Origin: Yoonia sp. G8-12
Lineage (GTDB): Bacteria; Pseudomonadota; Alphaproteobacteria; Rhodobacterales; Rhodobacteraceae
DNA: 64,000 nt
Reading direction: 5' to 3'
Assembly (NCBI RefSeq): GCF_038443675.1
Contig: NZ_CP151762.1
Location: 2,232,001-2,296,000, forward strand
A model generated the notes under the pieces. It searched no databases and was not told the DNA's origin. It saw only the letters and a program-made list of their open reading frames with translations. The translations under genes were made by a program, and so were the position numbers. Shown here piece after piece: positions 54,204 through 63,532 of this stretch (position 1 is the stretch's first letter; the number at the start of each line of letters is the position of its first letter).

Positions 54204-54872
54204 ATGGAACTCAACGCCGATTTCACCAAACGCGTCTTGTTGCATACCCAAGATATCCCGTGGAAAGCATCCCCCATGCCGGGTGTCGACCGCCGCATGC
54301 TCGACCGGATCGGGGATGAGGTCGCGCGCGCGACGTCAATCGTGCGCTACGCGCCGGGCAGCAAATTCTCGGCACATACCCACACAGGCGGCGAGGAATT
54401 CATCGTGCTGGAGGGCGTGTTTCAGGATGAACACGGCGACTATCCCGCAGGGACCTACGTACGCAATCCGCCGACCACATCACATACGTCGGGGGCCGAT
54501 GAAGGCTGCACGATCTTCGTGAAACTCTGGCAATTTGATCTCGACGACCGCACGCAGTTTCGCAAAGAGATGGGCGCAGATCTTGCTGATCTGGGCAATG
54601 GTGTGAGCGCACAGGTCCTGCACCAAGACGCACAGGAAACCGTGCGTTACATCACGTTGGCCCCTCAAGCAGTCTTCGCGGAGACCGCGCAAGGCGGGGC
54701 CGAGCTTTTTATGATCGACGGCGATGCGATGGAAGAATCAGACACCCTTGCCAAAGGCGCGTGGCTGCGTTTGCCAGATGAGGCCGCGATGCAAGTGATA
54801 GGCGGCAAAGAAGGTGCCCACTTCTGGATCAAGACAGGTCATCTACCTTTCGCGAAAGCGCCGGAGGTCTAG
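54204..54872 (+). CDS. Cupin protein, ChrR-like
   Basis: 222 residues with two cupin-like halves. The first has the metal motif KFSAHTHTGGEEFIVLEGVF and GTYVRNPPTTSHTSG. The second ends WLRLPDEAAMQVIGGKEGAHFW. It resembles the C-terminal domain of ChrR-type proteins but lacks an anti-sigma zinc domain. Nine bases after pxpA, so probably cotranscribed. Role unknown. Confidence 0.75.
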   Translation: MELNADFTKRVLLHTQDIPWKASPMPGVDRRMLDRIGDEVARATSIVRYAPGSKFSAHTHTGGEEFIVLEGVFQDEHGDYPAGTYVRNPPTTSHTSGADEGCTIFVKLWQFDLDDRTQFRKEMGADLADLGNGVSAQVLHQDAQETVRYITLAPQAVFAETAQGGAELFMIDGDAMEESDTLAKGAWLRLPDEAAMQVIGGKEGAHFWIKTGHLPFAKAPEV

Positions 54873-55873
54873 GCGCGAAAGCCGTCCGGGATTTGGTCGT
54901 CACCGTCCAGCATGAGGGCGGCCATCACTTCACCCGCCTTTGGTGCCATACCAAAACCGATCTTAAAACCGCCATTGGCGATGTATTCACCCTCGCGGGT
55001 CGGATGCGCCCCCAAAACCGGCGCGCGGCTTTTGCTGCGCGGACGCACACCCGCCCAACGTTCCAACACCGGCGCCCCCGCCAAGACAGGAAAGGCCGCA
55101 AAGGCGCGGGCCAGCACGTCATCCAAGGCGCTATCGGTTTCGGTTGGATCGTCAAAGTCACGCTCAGATGTCGACCCGATAGCCACGGTGCCATCCCCGT
55201 GCGGAATGATATGCAGCGCATCGGCAAACAGCTGCGGTTGCTCTGCGGCATCAAACCTGAGCAGGGCCGCCTGACCTTTCACGCCGTTGCCCCCGATCAC
55301 TTGCATCCCGTGCCAGCCTGTCGCCCAGACCACCTTGCCCTCTGCGCGGCCCTCGCGCAGCACCTCACCGCCCAGCGCCACGACTGCGCTCGCCAAAGCA
55401 CGCGTCGCACGGCGAGGATGGATCAGCGCCGATAGCGTATCATGCACAACCATTCCGGTGGGTGAGCGCGGCATCCACGGCGCGTCTGCGGTCGGGACGA
55501 CCTGCCAGAGCGCCTTGCCTTGCCAGAGCGTAACCGCACTTTCGGCACGCGTCCGTGCCAGATCAACGGCGCGCGCGTCCGCCAAAGGCTGCAAACGGCC
55601 TGACCGCGCATAGCCCACATCATGGCCGGTCAAGGCGGCAACATCGGCCCAAAACGCCTCGGCCATGATCAGGCTCTCAAACTGAAACGCCTTTTTGTCG
55701 TTCCAGTTCTCCGGCACATGCGGCGCCAAGGCCCCTACCAATCCGCCACTTGCCCCCGCAGCCACGCCATGCGGATCAATCACGCGCACCACGGCACCGC
55801 GCCGCGCACAGGCATAGGCTACCGAAAGCCCAAATACACCTGCGCCCATCACCGTCACATCAGCCGTTGCCAT
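54869..55873 (-). CDS. FAD-dependent oxidoreductase, probable MnmC oxidase half
   Basis: 334 residues of the DAO type: VTVMGAGVFGLSVAYACARR (FAD fold), GAAGASGGLVGALAPHVPE-like loop (quoted in part: AGASGGLVGALAPH), WATGWHGMQVIGGNGVKG and RPRSKSRAPVLGAH. The ATG at 55873 gives the family start; upstream residues are unrelated. It diverges from mnmD across 48 bp. In other bacteria the two activities are fused in MnmC, which demodifies cmnm5(s2)U34 in tRNA. Confidence 0.75.
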   Translation of the reverse strand: MATADVTVMGAGVFGLSVAYACARRGAVVRVIDPHGVAAGASGGLVGALAPHVPENWNDKKAFQFESLIMAEAFWADVAALTGHDVGYARSGRLQPLADARAVDLARTRAESAVTLWQGKALWQVVPTADAPWMPRSPTGMVVHDTLSALIHPRRATRALASAVVALGGEVLREGRAEGKVVWATGWHGMQVIGGNGVKGQAALLRFDAAEQPQLFADALHIIPHGDGTVAIGSTSERDFDDPTETDSALDDVLARAFAAFPVLAGAPVLERWAGVRPRSKSRAPVLGAHPTREGEYIANGGFKIGFGMAPKAGEVMAALMLDGDDQIPDGFRA

Positions 55874-55921
55874 TCGTTGTCCTTCCGCCCAAAGATGCGC
55901 GTAGTGATAGGGCAAGGGCCA

Positions 55922-56602
55922 ATGACAGACCAGAGAGCAGGGATAGAATGGCGCGATGGCGTACCCATCGCGCGCCGCTTTGATGATCCATATTATTCAC
56001 TCGACAATGGTATGGCTGAGACAGAGCACGTCTTTCTGGGGGGCAATGACCTGCCTGCGCGTTTTGGTGGAGCGTTCCATATTGCGGAACTGGGGTTTGG
56101 CACCGGCCTGAACCTGTTGGTCACGTGGGCGGCATGGGACAAAGCGGGACAGCCCGGCACACTCTCTTTTACTTCGTTTGAAGCTTTCCCGATGTCACCG
56201 GTCGATATGGCTGCAGCACTGGCGCATTTTGCAGACTTGGCACCCTATGCAGAGTCTCTGCTCGCGGCATGGACGCCCGACAAGGGCGCGGTCCAACTGC
56301 CGGACGGCCCAACGCTCGAAGTCATCACTGGTGATGCGCGCACGACAGTGCCCGCGTGGAACAAGCAGGCGGATGCTTGGTTTCTTGATGGGTTTTCACC
56401 CGCCAAAAACCCCGAGCTGTGGGAGCCCGCTTTGCTCAGCGCCGTCGGCGCACACACCAAACCGGGCGGGACGGCAGCAACATATTCGGCAGCAGGCGCG
56501 GTGCGGCAAGCCCTGTCCGAGGCCGGTTTTGACGTCACCCGGGTGTCGGGCTTTGGTCGCAAAAGACATATGACCTGCGCAAGGATGCCCGATGCAGAAT
56601 AA
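55922..56602 (+). CDS. mnmD: tRNA mnm(5)s(2)U34 methyltransferase MnmD
   Basis: 226 residues: HIAELGFGTGLNLLVTWAAW (SAM binding), FTSFEAFPMSPVDMAAAL, and the DUF752 core WFLDGFSPAKNPELWEPALL. It adds the last methyl group of mnm5U at the tRNA wobble base. The ATG at 55922 is supported by AAGGG just upstream. Overlaps the EamA gene by 11 bases. Confidence 0.88.
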   Translation: MTDQRAGIEWRDGVPIARRFDDPYYSLDNGMAETEHVFLGGNDLPARFGGAFHIAELGFGTGLNLLVTWAAWDKAGQPGTLSFTSFEAFPMSPVDMAAALAHFADLAPYAESLLAAWTPDKGAVQLPDGPTLEVITGDARTTVPAWNKQADAWFLDGFSPAKNPELWEPALLSAVGAHTKPGGTAATYSAAGAVRQALSEAGFDVTRVSGFGRKRHMTCARMPDAE

Positions 56603-57455
56603 CCCCCGCCTTGGCATCATGCTGATGATCGCCACGACCTTTATCTTTGCAGTCCAAGACGGGATTTCGCGGCATCTGGCAGGGGAATACAACGTGATCA
56701 TGATCGTGATGATCCGCTACTGGTTCTTTGCCGCCTTCGTCATAAGTATCGCGACCAAGCAGTCCGGTTCGATCCGTGCCGCCGCTGCAACAAAGCAGCC
56801 GATCCTGCAAATCACACGTGGTACGCTGCTCTCGCTTGAGATTTCCGTGATGGTCAGCGGCTTTGTCCTGCTGGGGTTGGTGGAAAGCCATGCGGTCTTT
56901 GCCTGCTATCCGCTTCTCATCGCAGCCCTCTCTGGTCCAGTACTGGGCGAGCAAGTCGGCTGGCGGCGCTGGACCGCCATCGGCATCGGCTTTGTCGGCG
57001 TGCTTGTGATATTGCAGCCCGGTTATGCGGTCTTCGCCCCCGCAGCCGTGATCCCGTTGGCGGCGGCGTTCATGTTTGCGCTCTACGGTCTGCTGACCCG
57101 CTATGCGTCACGCAAAGACACCACGGCCACGTCATTCTTCTGGACCGGCACATCAGGTGCGGTGGTGATGACCGTGGCAGGCGTATGGTTCTGGGAACCG
57201 ATGAGTGCGGCTGACTGGCGCTGGATGGCGGCACTTTGTGTCACGGGTGCAGGCGGGCATTGGTTGTTGATCAAAACCTATGAGGTGGCCGAGGCCAGCG
57301 AAGTGCAGCCCTTCGCCTATCTGCAACTGGTTTTCGCCAGCGTTATTGGCCTGTTCCTGCTTGGCGAAACCCTACGGCCCAACGTGGCCGTCGGTGCGGC
57401 GATTGTCGTGGCAGCGGGGCTATTCACGCTGTGGCGGGCGAAAAAGGTCGCCTAG
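56592..57455 (+). CDS. EamA/DMT family transporter
   Basis: 287 residues, ten membrane helices in two EamA repeats (GIMLMIATTFIFAVQDGISR, SGFVLLGLVESHAVFACYPL, LVFASVIGLFLLGETLRP). Exports or imports small metabolites; the substrate is unknown. It starts inside mnmD and converges on the transglycosylase gene with a four-base overlap. Confidence 0.9.
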   Translation: MQNNPRLGIMLMIATTFIFAVQDGISRHLAGEYNVIMIVMIRYWFFAAFVISIATKQSGSIRAAAATKQPILQITRGTLLSLEISVMVSGFVLLGLVESHAVFACYPLLIAALSGPVLGEQVGWRRWTAIGIGFVGVLVILQPGYAVFAPAAVIPLAAAFMFALYGLLTRYASRKDTTATSFFWTGTSGAVVMTVAGVWFWEPMSAADWRWMAALCVTGAGGHWLLIKTYEVAEASEVQPFAYLQLVFASVIGLFLLGETLRPNVAVGAAIVVAAGLFTLWRAKKVA

Positions 57456-59467
57456 GGCCGCGCAACCGGGCGGACGACATCAGATGGGACATCGCTTGCG
57501 ACGCGTTGGGGGCGCGCACGCGGGCGCAACAAGGGCTTTTTGCCGATCAGCAATTCGGTAAAACGCACAGGACCTGTCTGACCTGTCAAGCGGGCCCCAT
57601 AGACAGGGATGCTTTCGGTCACGCGCATCACGTAGTTGCGGGTTTCGCGGAACGGGATGTGCTCGATCCAGTCAACAACATCCATCTCAAGCAGACGTGG
57701 ATCGCCGCGTTCGTCAATCCATTGTCGCGGACGGCTGGGGCCAGCATTATAGCCTGCTGCAATCATCACAGGGCTGGACCCAAACTCTTCCTCAAGATAG
57801 GCCAGATAGTGCGCACCCAAGGTTGCGTTATACTGCCAGTCATTCGTGAGCCGCCCCCGTGAATAGGGTATCCCGAGGTTGCCTGACACCTCTTCTGCCG
57901 TGGCAGGCATGACCTGCATCAGACCCAAAGCACCCACGGGGCTTGCGATGGTTTCGTTAAACTCGCTTTCACGGCGCGCAATTGACAACGCCAGCGAAGG
58001 CGCGGCTGGCAGGTCCATGGCCGCCAAGTCATGGATCGGGTAATAAACCGAGGGGATGACAATGCCGCGCTCTACCGCCGCCTTGCCCAGCAGCAGCGTG
58101 TAGAAAGGCTCGTCAATCTCGGTCAGATAGGCACCCAAAGTCGCAATCTCGGTCGCGCTTAACGTCTGGCCTAGTTGCGCAAAAAAGGTGAAGGCCGCAC
58201 CACGCTCACCACCCGCAAGCAAGATCAGCGCCGCCTGCACGATGTCATTCTCAAAAACCGGTGCAGCGCGCCAATCAACAGGCGTTCCCGCTAGGGAAGG
58301 GTCCAGAGCACGCCCCACCTTTTCGGACGCCAGCAAACCATAAAAGCTCGTCTGATGTGCGGCCCCGGCACTAAAGGCCTCGGCCGCCAAATCAACGTTC
58401 CCTTTCACGACATGCGTGCGCCCGATCCAATAATGCATCCGTCCCAGCGATATCGGACCGCTTGAGGCGCGCAACCCGTTCTGGAAATGGATCAAAGCCT
58501 GTGTCGGATCACCCAGATAGGTCAGCGAAAGATAGCCTGCCAACCATTCCAGATCAGCGTAGGATTCGCCCTCGGTCAGATAGTGGCGCGAGGCAAGCTG
58601 ATAGGCCTGTTCGGCGCGCCCTTCGCGCATTTCCCATCGCGCCAGCACACGGCGCCAGCCCGACCAGCGAAACGGCTCGCCCAAGGCGGCGGCACTGGTG
58701 GAACGCTCTAGCAGCATCTGGATGGCATCAGTGCGCTCGCCGCGACTGGCAAGCCAGGAATAGCGGGCGTAAGCGAGGCCCGGATCCTGGCGCAAAGCTG
58801 CGGGAACCGCGTCCACAAGGGCAGGCAGGTTATCTGCGCGGGTGATGTAGCCAATACGCGCCGCCGCCAGCGCGGCCAGATCCGCAGATAAGAGCGACAG
58901 CATACGCGTGGCATCCTCTGCACGCGACCGCCACAAAAGGGCATCGACGCGGGCGGCATGGAAGGGGCCGAGCTCCTCGCCAAACATGGCTACCATGACG
59001 GCCTGCCCGTCCTCAGAAAGACGCTCGTTGATCCAAGTGTCGCGCAGCACATCGCGCGCGGCATCCGCCTGACCAAGGGCCAGATGTGCCTGTGCGAGGC
59101 GCACAGCACCCTCGCCTGTTTGCGGTGTCTGACCAGCGAACCACGCGACGATATCTGCGGAGGCAACGCTGTCATCTATCATCAGCTCTGCCTCAGCGCG
59201 CAAACGGTCCAAGCCCGGCCAGTCAGCGCGGCGGTTCAAAAAATCGCGGTAGGTGGCAAAGCGCACGTCCCCTGAACGCAAACGAAGCCACATCAGGGTG
59301 TCTTGCGTGACGGGCCCTACTCCTTGCGCGATCTCTATGGCCACATCCCAGTCGCTTTGCGCGGCATCAATGGCAGCAATGCTTTTAGGATCGACCGATT
59401 GGGCCTGCACGGACACCGCAGCGACCGCATAAACAAGGCTCGAAATAATGAATTTCTGAAACTTCAC
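57452..59467 (-). CDS. Soluble lytic murein transglycosylase
   Basis: 671 residues. Signal peptide (MKFQKFIISSLVYAVAAVSVQA), a long superhelical region of alpha-helical repeats (about 30-500), then the SLT domain with catalytic Glu in SIARRESEFNETIASPVGAL, GLMQVMPATAEEV and AAGYNAGPSRPRQW. It cuts peptidoglycan glycan chains in the periplasm. Monocistronic. Confidence 0.93.
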   Translation of the reverse strand: MKFQKFIISSLVYAVAAVSVQAQSVDPKSIAAIDAAQSDWDVAIEIAQGVGPVTQDTLMWLRLRSGDVRFATYRDFLNRRADWPGLDRLRAEAELMIDDSVASADIVAWFAGQTPQTGEGAVRLAQAHLALGQADAARDVLRDTWINERLSEDGQAVMVAMFGEELGPFHAARVDALLWRSRAEDATRMLSLLSADLAALAAARIGYITRADNLPALVDAVPAALRQDPGLAYARYSWLASRGERTDAIQMLLERSTSAAALGEPFRWSGWRRVLARWEMREGRAEQAYQLASRHYLTEGESYADLEWLAGYLSLTYLGDPTQALIHFQNGLRASSGPISLGRMHYWIGRTHVVKGNVDLAAEAFSAGAAHQTSFYGLLASEKVGRALDPSLAGTPVDWRAAPVFENDIVQAALILLAGGERGAAFTFFAQLGQTLSATEIATLGAYLTEIDEPFYTLLLGKAAVERGIVIPSVYYPIHDLAAMDLPAAPSLALSIARRESEFNETIASPVGALGLMQVMPATAEEVSGNLGIPYSRGRLTNDWQYNATLGAHYLAYLEEEFGSSPVMIAAGYNAGPSRPRQWIDERGDPRLLEMDVVDWIEHIPFRETRNYVMRVTESIPVYGARLTGQTGPVRFTELLIGKKPLLRPRARPQRVASDVPSDVVRPVARP

Positions 59468-59653
59468 TGCACACCTCTTTGGCGTAGAATTATCCTGTAG
59501 CGCTGCAATAACAACTCACAAACGCGGCAATGGGCGCAAATCTTCGCAAGGGGTACAGCAAAACGAAGGGCTTGTAGGATTTACCGTCTGCGCCTAGTGT
59601 CCGCGCGATTTTATCGCGGCTCAGTCGGGCCGCTAGCAAGAAGGAAGCGTGCC

Positions 59654-60526
59654 ATGTTTAAGGGATCACTCCCCGCCCTCGTCACGCCGTTTTCGAACGG
59701 CAAAGTCGATGTGGACGCGCTAAAGAAACTTGTGAACTGGCATGTGGAGCAAGGCAGCCATGGTTTGGTGCCAGTCGGGACCACAGGCGAAAGCCCCACA
59801 CTCACCCACGCGGAACATGATATGGTCGTGGAAACGGTGATTGCCGAGGCCGCTGGACGCATCCCCGTGATCGCCGGTGCGGGATCAAACAACACAATCG
59901 AAGCGGTCCGTCTGGTGCAGGCCGCCAAAAAGGCCGGCGCAGATGCGGCGCTGGTCGTGACACCCTATTATAACAAACCTACCCAAGCCGGTCTGATCGC
60001 ACATTTCGAAGCGGCGGCCGATTGCGGGCTGCCAATCGTAATTTATAATATTCCAGGACGGTCCGTGGTGGATATGACCCCCGCGACGATGGGCGTGCTG
60101 GCCAAGCATGAAATGATCATTGGCGTGAAAGACGCCACCGGTGATCTGTCACGTGTGCCCAAGCAAAGGATGACCTGTGGCCCTGATTTCGTGCAACTCT
60201 CCGGTGAAGACGCGACGGCGCTGGGGTTCAACGCACACGGCGGGGTCGGGTGCATATCGGTGACCGCAAACGTGGCACCTGCGCTATGTGCAGCGTTTCA
60301 GGAAAGCACGCTTACGGGCGATTATGCCAAGGCCCTGATACAGTTGGACCGGCTGATGCCACTGCACGAAGCCATCTTCACCGAACCGGGTGTGGCGGGT
60401 GCGAAATACGGTATGTCCTTGCTCGGCATGTGCAGTGATGAGGTGCGATTGCCGTTGGTTGGGTTGACCGACGAGACCAAGGCAAAGATGCGAGCGGCGA
60501 TGGTGCATGCGGGACTGTTGAACTAA
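59654..60526 (+). CDS. dapA: 4-hydroxy-tetrahydrodipicolinate synthase
   Basis: 290 residues. LPALVTPFSNGKVDVDALKK, GTTGESPTLTHAEH, catalytic Tyr in VVTPYYNKPTQAGL and Schiff-base Lys in MIIGVKDATGDLSRV. It condenses pyruvate and aspartate semialdehyde for lysine and diaminopimelate. AAGGAAG precedes the ATG at 59654; the longer frame from 59597 has no match. Confidence 0.95.
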   Translation: MFKGSLPALVTPFSNGKVDVDALKKLVNWHVEQGSHGLVPVGTTGESPTLTHAEHDMVVETVIAEAAGRIPVIAGAGSNNTIEAVRLVQAAKKAGADAALVVTPYYNKPTQAGLIAHFEAAADCGLPIVIYNIPGRSVVDMTPATMGVLAKHEMIIGVKDATGDLSRVPKQRMTCGPDFVQLSGEDATALGFNAHGGVGCISVTANVAPALCAAFQESTLTGDYAKALIQLDRLMPLHEAIFTEPGVAGAKYGMSLLGMCSDEVRLPLVGLTDETKAKMRAAMVHAGLLN

Positions 60527-60554
60527 CGTAAGGTGGGTTTAAACCCACCTTACG
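60527..60554. terminator. Perfect palindromic terminator after dapA
   Basis: A 28-bp perfect palindrome centred on GTTTAAAC (arm CGTAAGGTGGGTTT), followed by TTTCAC. Being symmetric, it can serve dapA and the convergent gene at 60565. Confidence 0.8.
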
Positions 60555-60564
60555 TTTCACATCC

Positions 60565-61767
60565 CTACTGCGTACTGGCTGGTGACAGCGGCTTGAACCA
60601 CGCATTGTTCAGCCGCCACAACCCAAAGGCCAAGGGGATCGCAGCCAGTCCACCGATCACATAGGCCAGTGGTTCGTCATAGAAGCTTTCAAACATCTGC
60701 GTATAGGCGTGGATGCCGGCAAAAGTCATCGCCGCGTTGAACATGCCGCGCCTGTTTGACAGCGCCGCCCAGATGATCAAAGCGCCCAAGAGAACCGCCC
60801 AGACAATTGCATAGACGTGTTCGCTAATGCTGATCGCCTGCAGGCGGAAGGCATCTCTGGCGGCATCAAAGGCGCTCCAGTCACTCGCGTATTCGCTGTA
60901 TTGTGGCCCCCAAAGACGCTCGCCCACCACATCACCAAAGATGCTGCCCACCAGAAAGCACAGATTGGCGACAATGAACGCCATGATCATCAACACACCC
61001 GCCTGCCGCACCATCGCGGCACCACCACGACCGATGGCCCACAAACAGGCGCCGATCAGCAGAGCCATCTGCAAAATGCTGAGCGTTGTTTCGGGTGAAT
61101 AGAAGACATAGGCGGCCGTGAAATAGGTAGTACCCGTGTCCAGCATCTGCCCGAATGGAACGATTGCCAGCGCCGTAATGACGCGCAGGTCCAAGGTTAC
61201 GCCCAGCGCTACAAGAGCGGCAAAGACGTAAAAGTGGACGAAGGGCATGGGCCAGCCTGCAATTTCGAACTGATGCGCCGCGCTATAGACACCGGTTAGA
61301 TGGAGCGCTGCGGCCATCACCAGCACAGCCCCGTAAGCAAACCGCAGACGGGCAAAGCCCATGCGAAAACGCCAGAAGAAGAGCGCACCTAGCACTGCAC
61401 CGCTCACCGCCATCAAGGGGCCAGCGCTATCAGGCACCCGCGTGGCCAGCTCAATCCCCGTGCCAGAGATCAGCATGCCTGCACCAATCAGCGCACTGGC
61501 ATTGCCAAACATCCGGTAGAGCGCGGCACCGTTGCGCAAAATCAACAAACCCGCGCCCAAAAAGAGCCCCCCACAGACGGCGACACTCGCAGCACTTGCC
61601 AAGAGAAAAACCAAACCGAACGTCGCGGCCAGAATACCCGCGATCAGAAGCGTGTTGACGCAAAGTGCAATCATTGCTGACCGCGCGCGTGTTTTAATCT
61701 CATCCGCTTGTACAGGCGTGATCACCCCATCGGTAACAAGTTGGTCTGTTTGGGCAACGTAATACAT
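60565..61767 (-). CDS. DUF2157-like polytopic membrane protein
   Basis: 400 residues. A short N-terminal soluble helix (LVTDGVITPVQADEIKTRAR) resembles the DUF2157 start; ten or more membrane helices follow. No catalytic motif seen. Function unknown. Convergent to dapA. Confidence 0.75.
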   Translation of the reverse strand: MYYVAQTDQLVTDGVITPVQADEIKTRARSAMIALCVNTLLIAGILAATFGLVFLLASAASVAVCGGLFLGAGLLILRNGAALYRMFGNASALIGAGMLISGTGIELATRVPDSAGPLMAVSGAVLGALFFWRFRMGFARLRFAYGAVLVMAAALHLTGVYSAAHQFEIAGWPMPFVHFYVFAALVALGVTLDLRVITALAIVPFGQMLDTGTTYFTAAYVFYSPETTLSILQMALLIGACLWAIGRGGAAMVRQAGVLMIMAFIVANLCFLVGSIFGDVVGERLWGPQYSEYASDWSAFDAARDAFRLQAISISEHVYAIVWAVLLGALIIWAALSNRRGMFNAAMTFAGIHAYTQMFESFYDEPLAYVIGGLAAIPLAFGLWRLNNAWFKPLSPASTQ

Positions 61768-61830
61768 GACGCCTCCTGACTGTATTTCAGCTGGGATACA
61801 TCATTTATGAACGCTGTTCAAGATTTTATT

Positions 61831-63018
61831 TTACTGAATCCAATCTTCAGCAAAAGCGATATCATCACAGCCGCCAAACACAGCCGCGCGCTCAAGCTCT
61901 TTACGGAGTGCCGCAACACGCCCCGCCCCCATCCGGATGCCCGGTTCGGGCCAGAAAGCACGCACCGCCAAAACACCAGCGTCCCGCTTCATATCAATGC
62001 GCCCAATCATGCGGTCGCCTTCCATCACGGGGAAAACATAATAGCCATACTTGCGCTGTGACGCGGGCACGAATATCTCAATCCGGTAAGAGAAACCAAA
62101 GATCCGCTCTGCCCTTTTGCGATCACGCAAGGCAGGATCAAACGGCGACAATATCCGCACACGCGGCACCGGCGCAGGCGGAAGCGTGTCCATCACATCA
62201 GGCCACGCATAGGACCGCCGCATCTTACCATCCACACCTTCGACATCAATCTCTATCACTCGGCCCTCTGCCAAAGCAGCCGCACACCATGACTTCGCCT
62301 CAGCAGGGGTGATGTGATCCCAGAACGCGGCTAACTCGCCGCTAGTGGCAAACCCAAGGCGGTCGAGCGCACCCGCACAGCACCAATCAATCGTTTCGTC
62401 AGGATGGTGACGGCGATTGAGATGTTCGGCCGGGATCACCCGTTCGGTAAGATCGTAGACCTTGGTAAATCCATCACGACGCAAAACAGAGATCTGTCCG
62501 GAGCGCCACAGGTATTCGAGTGCTGTCTTGGAAGGATGCCAATCCCACCAACCACCCGACCCACGGCTTTCCCCCTCACCCACCTGCCCCGAAGTGCAAG
62601 CCCCCTGATCGGAAATCCGTCGCAGAACCGAGTCAATCTTGCTGTGAAAATCGTCGCGGCGCTGGTCTTGCCAGCGGCTGGCAAGGCGTGCCTCATCACG
62701 GGCAAAGCGCAGACGCCAATGGGCGAAACTCTGCATTGGTATGATCGCGGCGTCATGGGTCCAGTGCTCGAACAACTGGCGGTCTCGGTGCAACAGGTTT
62801 TGTAGCGCCTTGGGCCGATACTGTTGTCGGCGCGACCACAGGATCAGGTCATGGGCGCGGGCGAAAGTGTTGACACTGTCCAACTGGACAAAGCCGAGAT
62901 GATCTACAACGGCCTTCAGATCCGCACCTGTTCCGGCACCTGATGGGCGGTCATGCAATCCGTGGCGGGTCAGAAACAGATGGCGGGCGGCTGCGTTGCA
63001 CAGGACTGGAGCGGTCAC
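61831..63018 (-). CDS. YcaQ-type winged-helix DNA glycosylase
   Basis: 395 residues of the HTH_42/YcaQ-AlkZ family: FVQLDSVNTFARAHDLILWS holds the catalytic QxD motif (QLD), then YRPKALQNLL, LFEHWTHDAAIIPMQ and the C-terminal RILSPFDPALRDRKRAERIF. The family unhooks DNA interstrand crosslinks or excises alkylated bases. Overlaps the ion-channel gene by four bases. Confidence 0.88.
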   Translation of the reverse strand: MTAPVLCNAAARHLFLTRHGLHDRPSGAGTGADLKAVVDHLGFVQLDSVNTFARAHDLILWSRRQQYRPKALQNLLHRDRQLFEHWTHDAAIIPMQSFAHWRLRFARDEARLASRWQDQRRDDFHSKIDSVLRRISDQGACTSGQVGEGESRGSGGWWDWHPSKTALEYLWRSGQISVLRRDGFTKVYDLTERVIPAEHLNRRHHPDETIDWCCAGALDRLGFATSGELAAFWDHITPAEAKSWCAAALAEGRVIEIDVEGVDGKMRRSYAWPDVMDTLPPAPVPRVRILSPFDPALRDRKRAERIFGFSYRIEIFVPASQRKYGYYVFPVMEGDRMIGRIDMKRDAGVLAVRAFWPEPGIRMGAGRVAALRKELERAAVFGGCDDIAFAEDWIQ

Positions 63019-63458
63019 GTGTCACGATCCTGTATCGCGATTTGCTGCAGGCGCAACTGGCGCAAGGTCTCAACCATTGCAGCCGTGACAAGACCAATGT
63101 TCAAAAGGCCGTTCAACGCGGCCATACCCCCCAGTAATCGCCATTCGAGCGGCAAAAGAATATCGCCAAACCCAAGGGTCGTGAACGCGACAAGCGCGAA
63201 GTACACCGAGATTTCCAGCGTTGCGAATACGTCAAGGACCATGAACGTGAACGCCCATGCCCAGACCGCGACTGTCATCTGTAACAGCACCCAAAGGGCG
63301 GTTGCGCATAAAACAAGCATCAGCTTGGGAGGGTGCGGTGCCTTGACCAGCCATGGCCGCAGACTGCTAAGTCGCCTTTCCAGCACCCAAAAACTGATCC
63401 CCGCGGTCATCATCGAAAACACCAACAGCATACTTCCCAGGGCGATTTGAACAAACAT
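63015..63458 (-). CDS. Two-helix potassium-channel-like protein
   Basis: 147 residues with about four hydrophobic segments. The pore region reads YFALVAFTTLGFGDILLP, with the selectivity-filter form TTLGFGD. An ion_trans_2-type channel, probably for K+. AGGAG upstream supports the ATG at 63458. A regulatory domain is absent. Confidence 0.85.
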   Translation of the reverse strand: MFVQIALGSMLLVFSMMTAGISFWVLERRLSSLRPWLVKAPHPPKLMLVLCATALWVLLQMTVAVWAWAFTFMVLDVFATLEISVYFALVAFTTLGFGDILLPLEWRLLGGMAALNGLLNIGLVTAAMVETLRQLRLQQIAIQDRDT

Positions 63459-63532
63459 CTGCTTTCTCCTCTTGCGGCAGACCTGAAGCACACCTTGTAC
63501 CGCAGCGCCCCATCGCCTATTTGTGCCCAACT

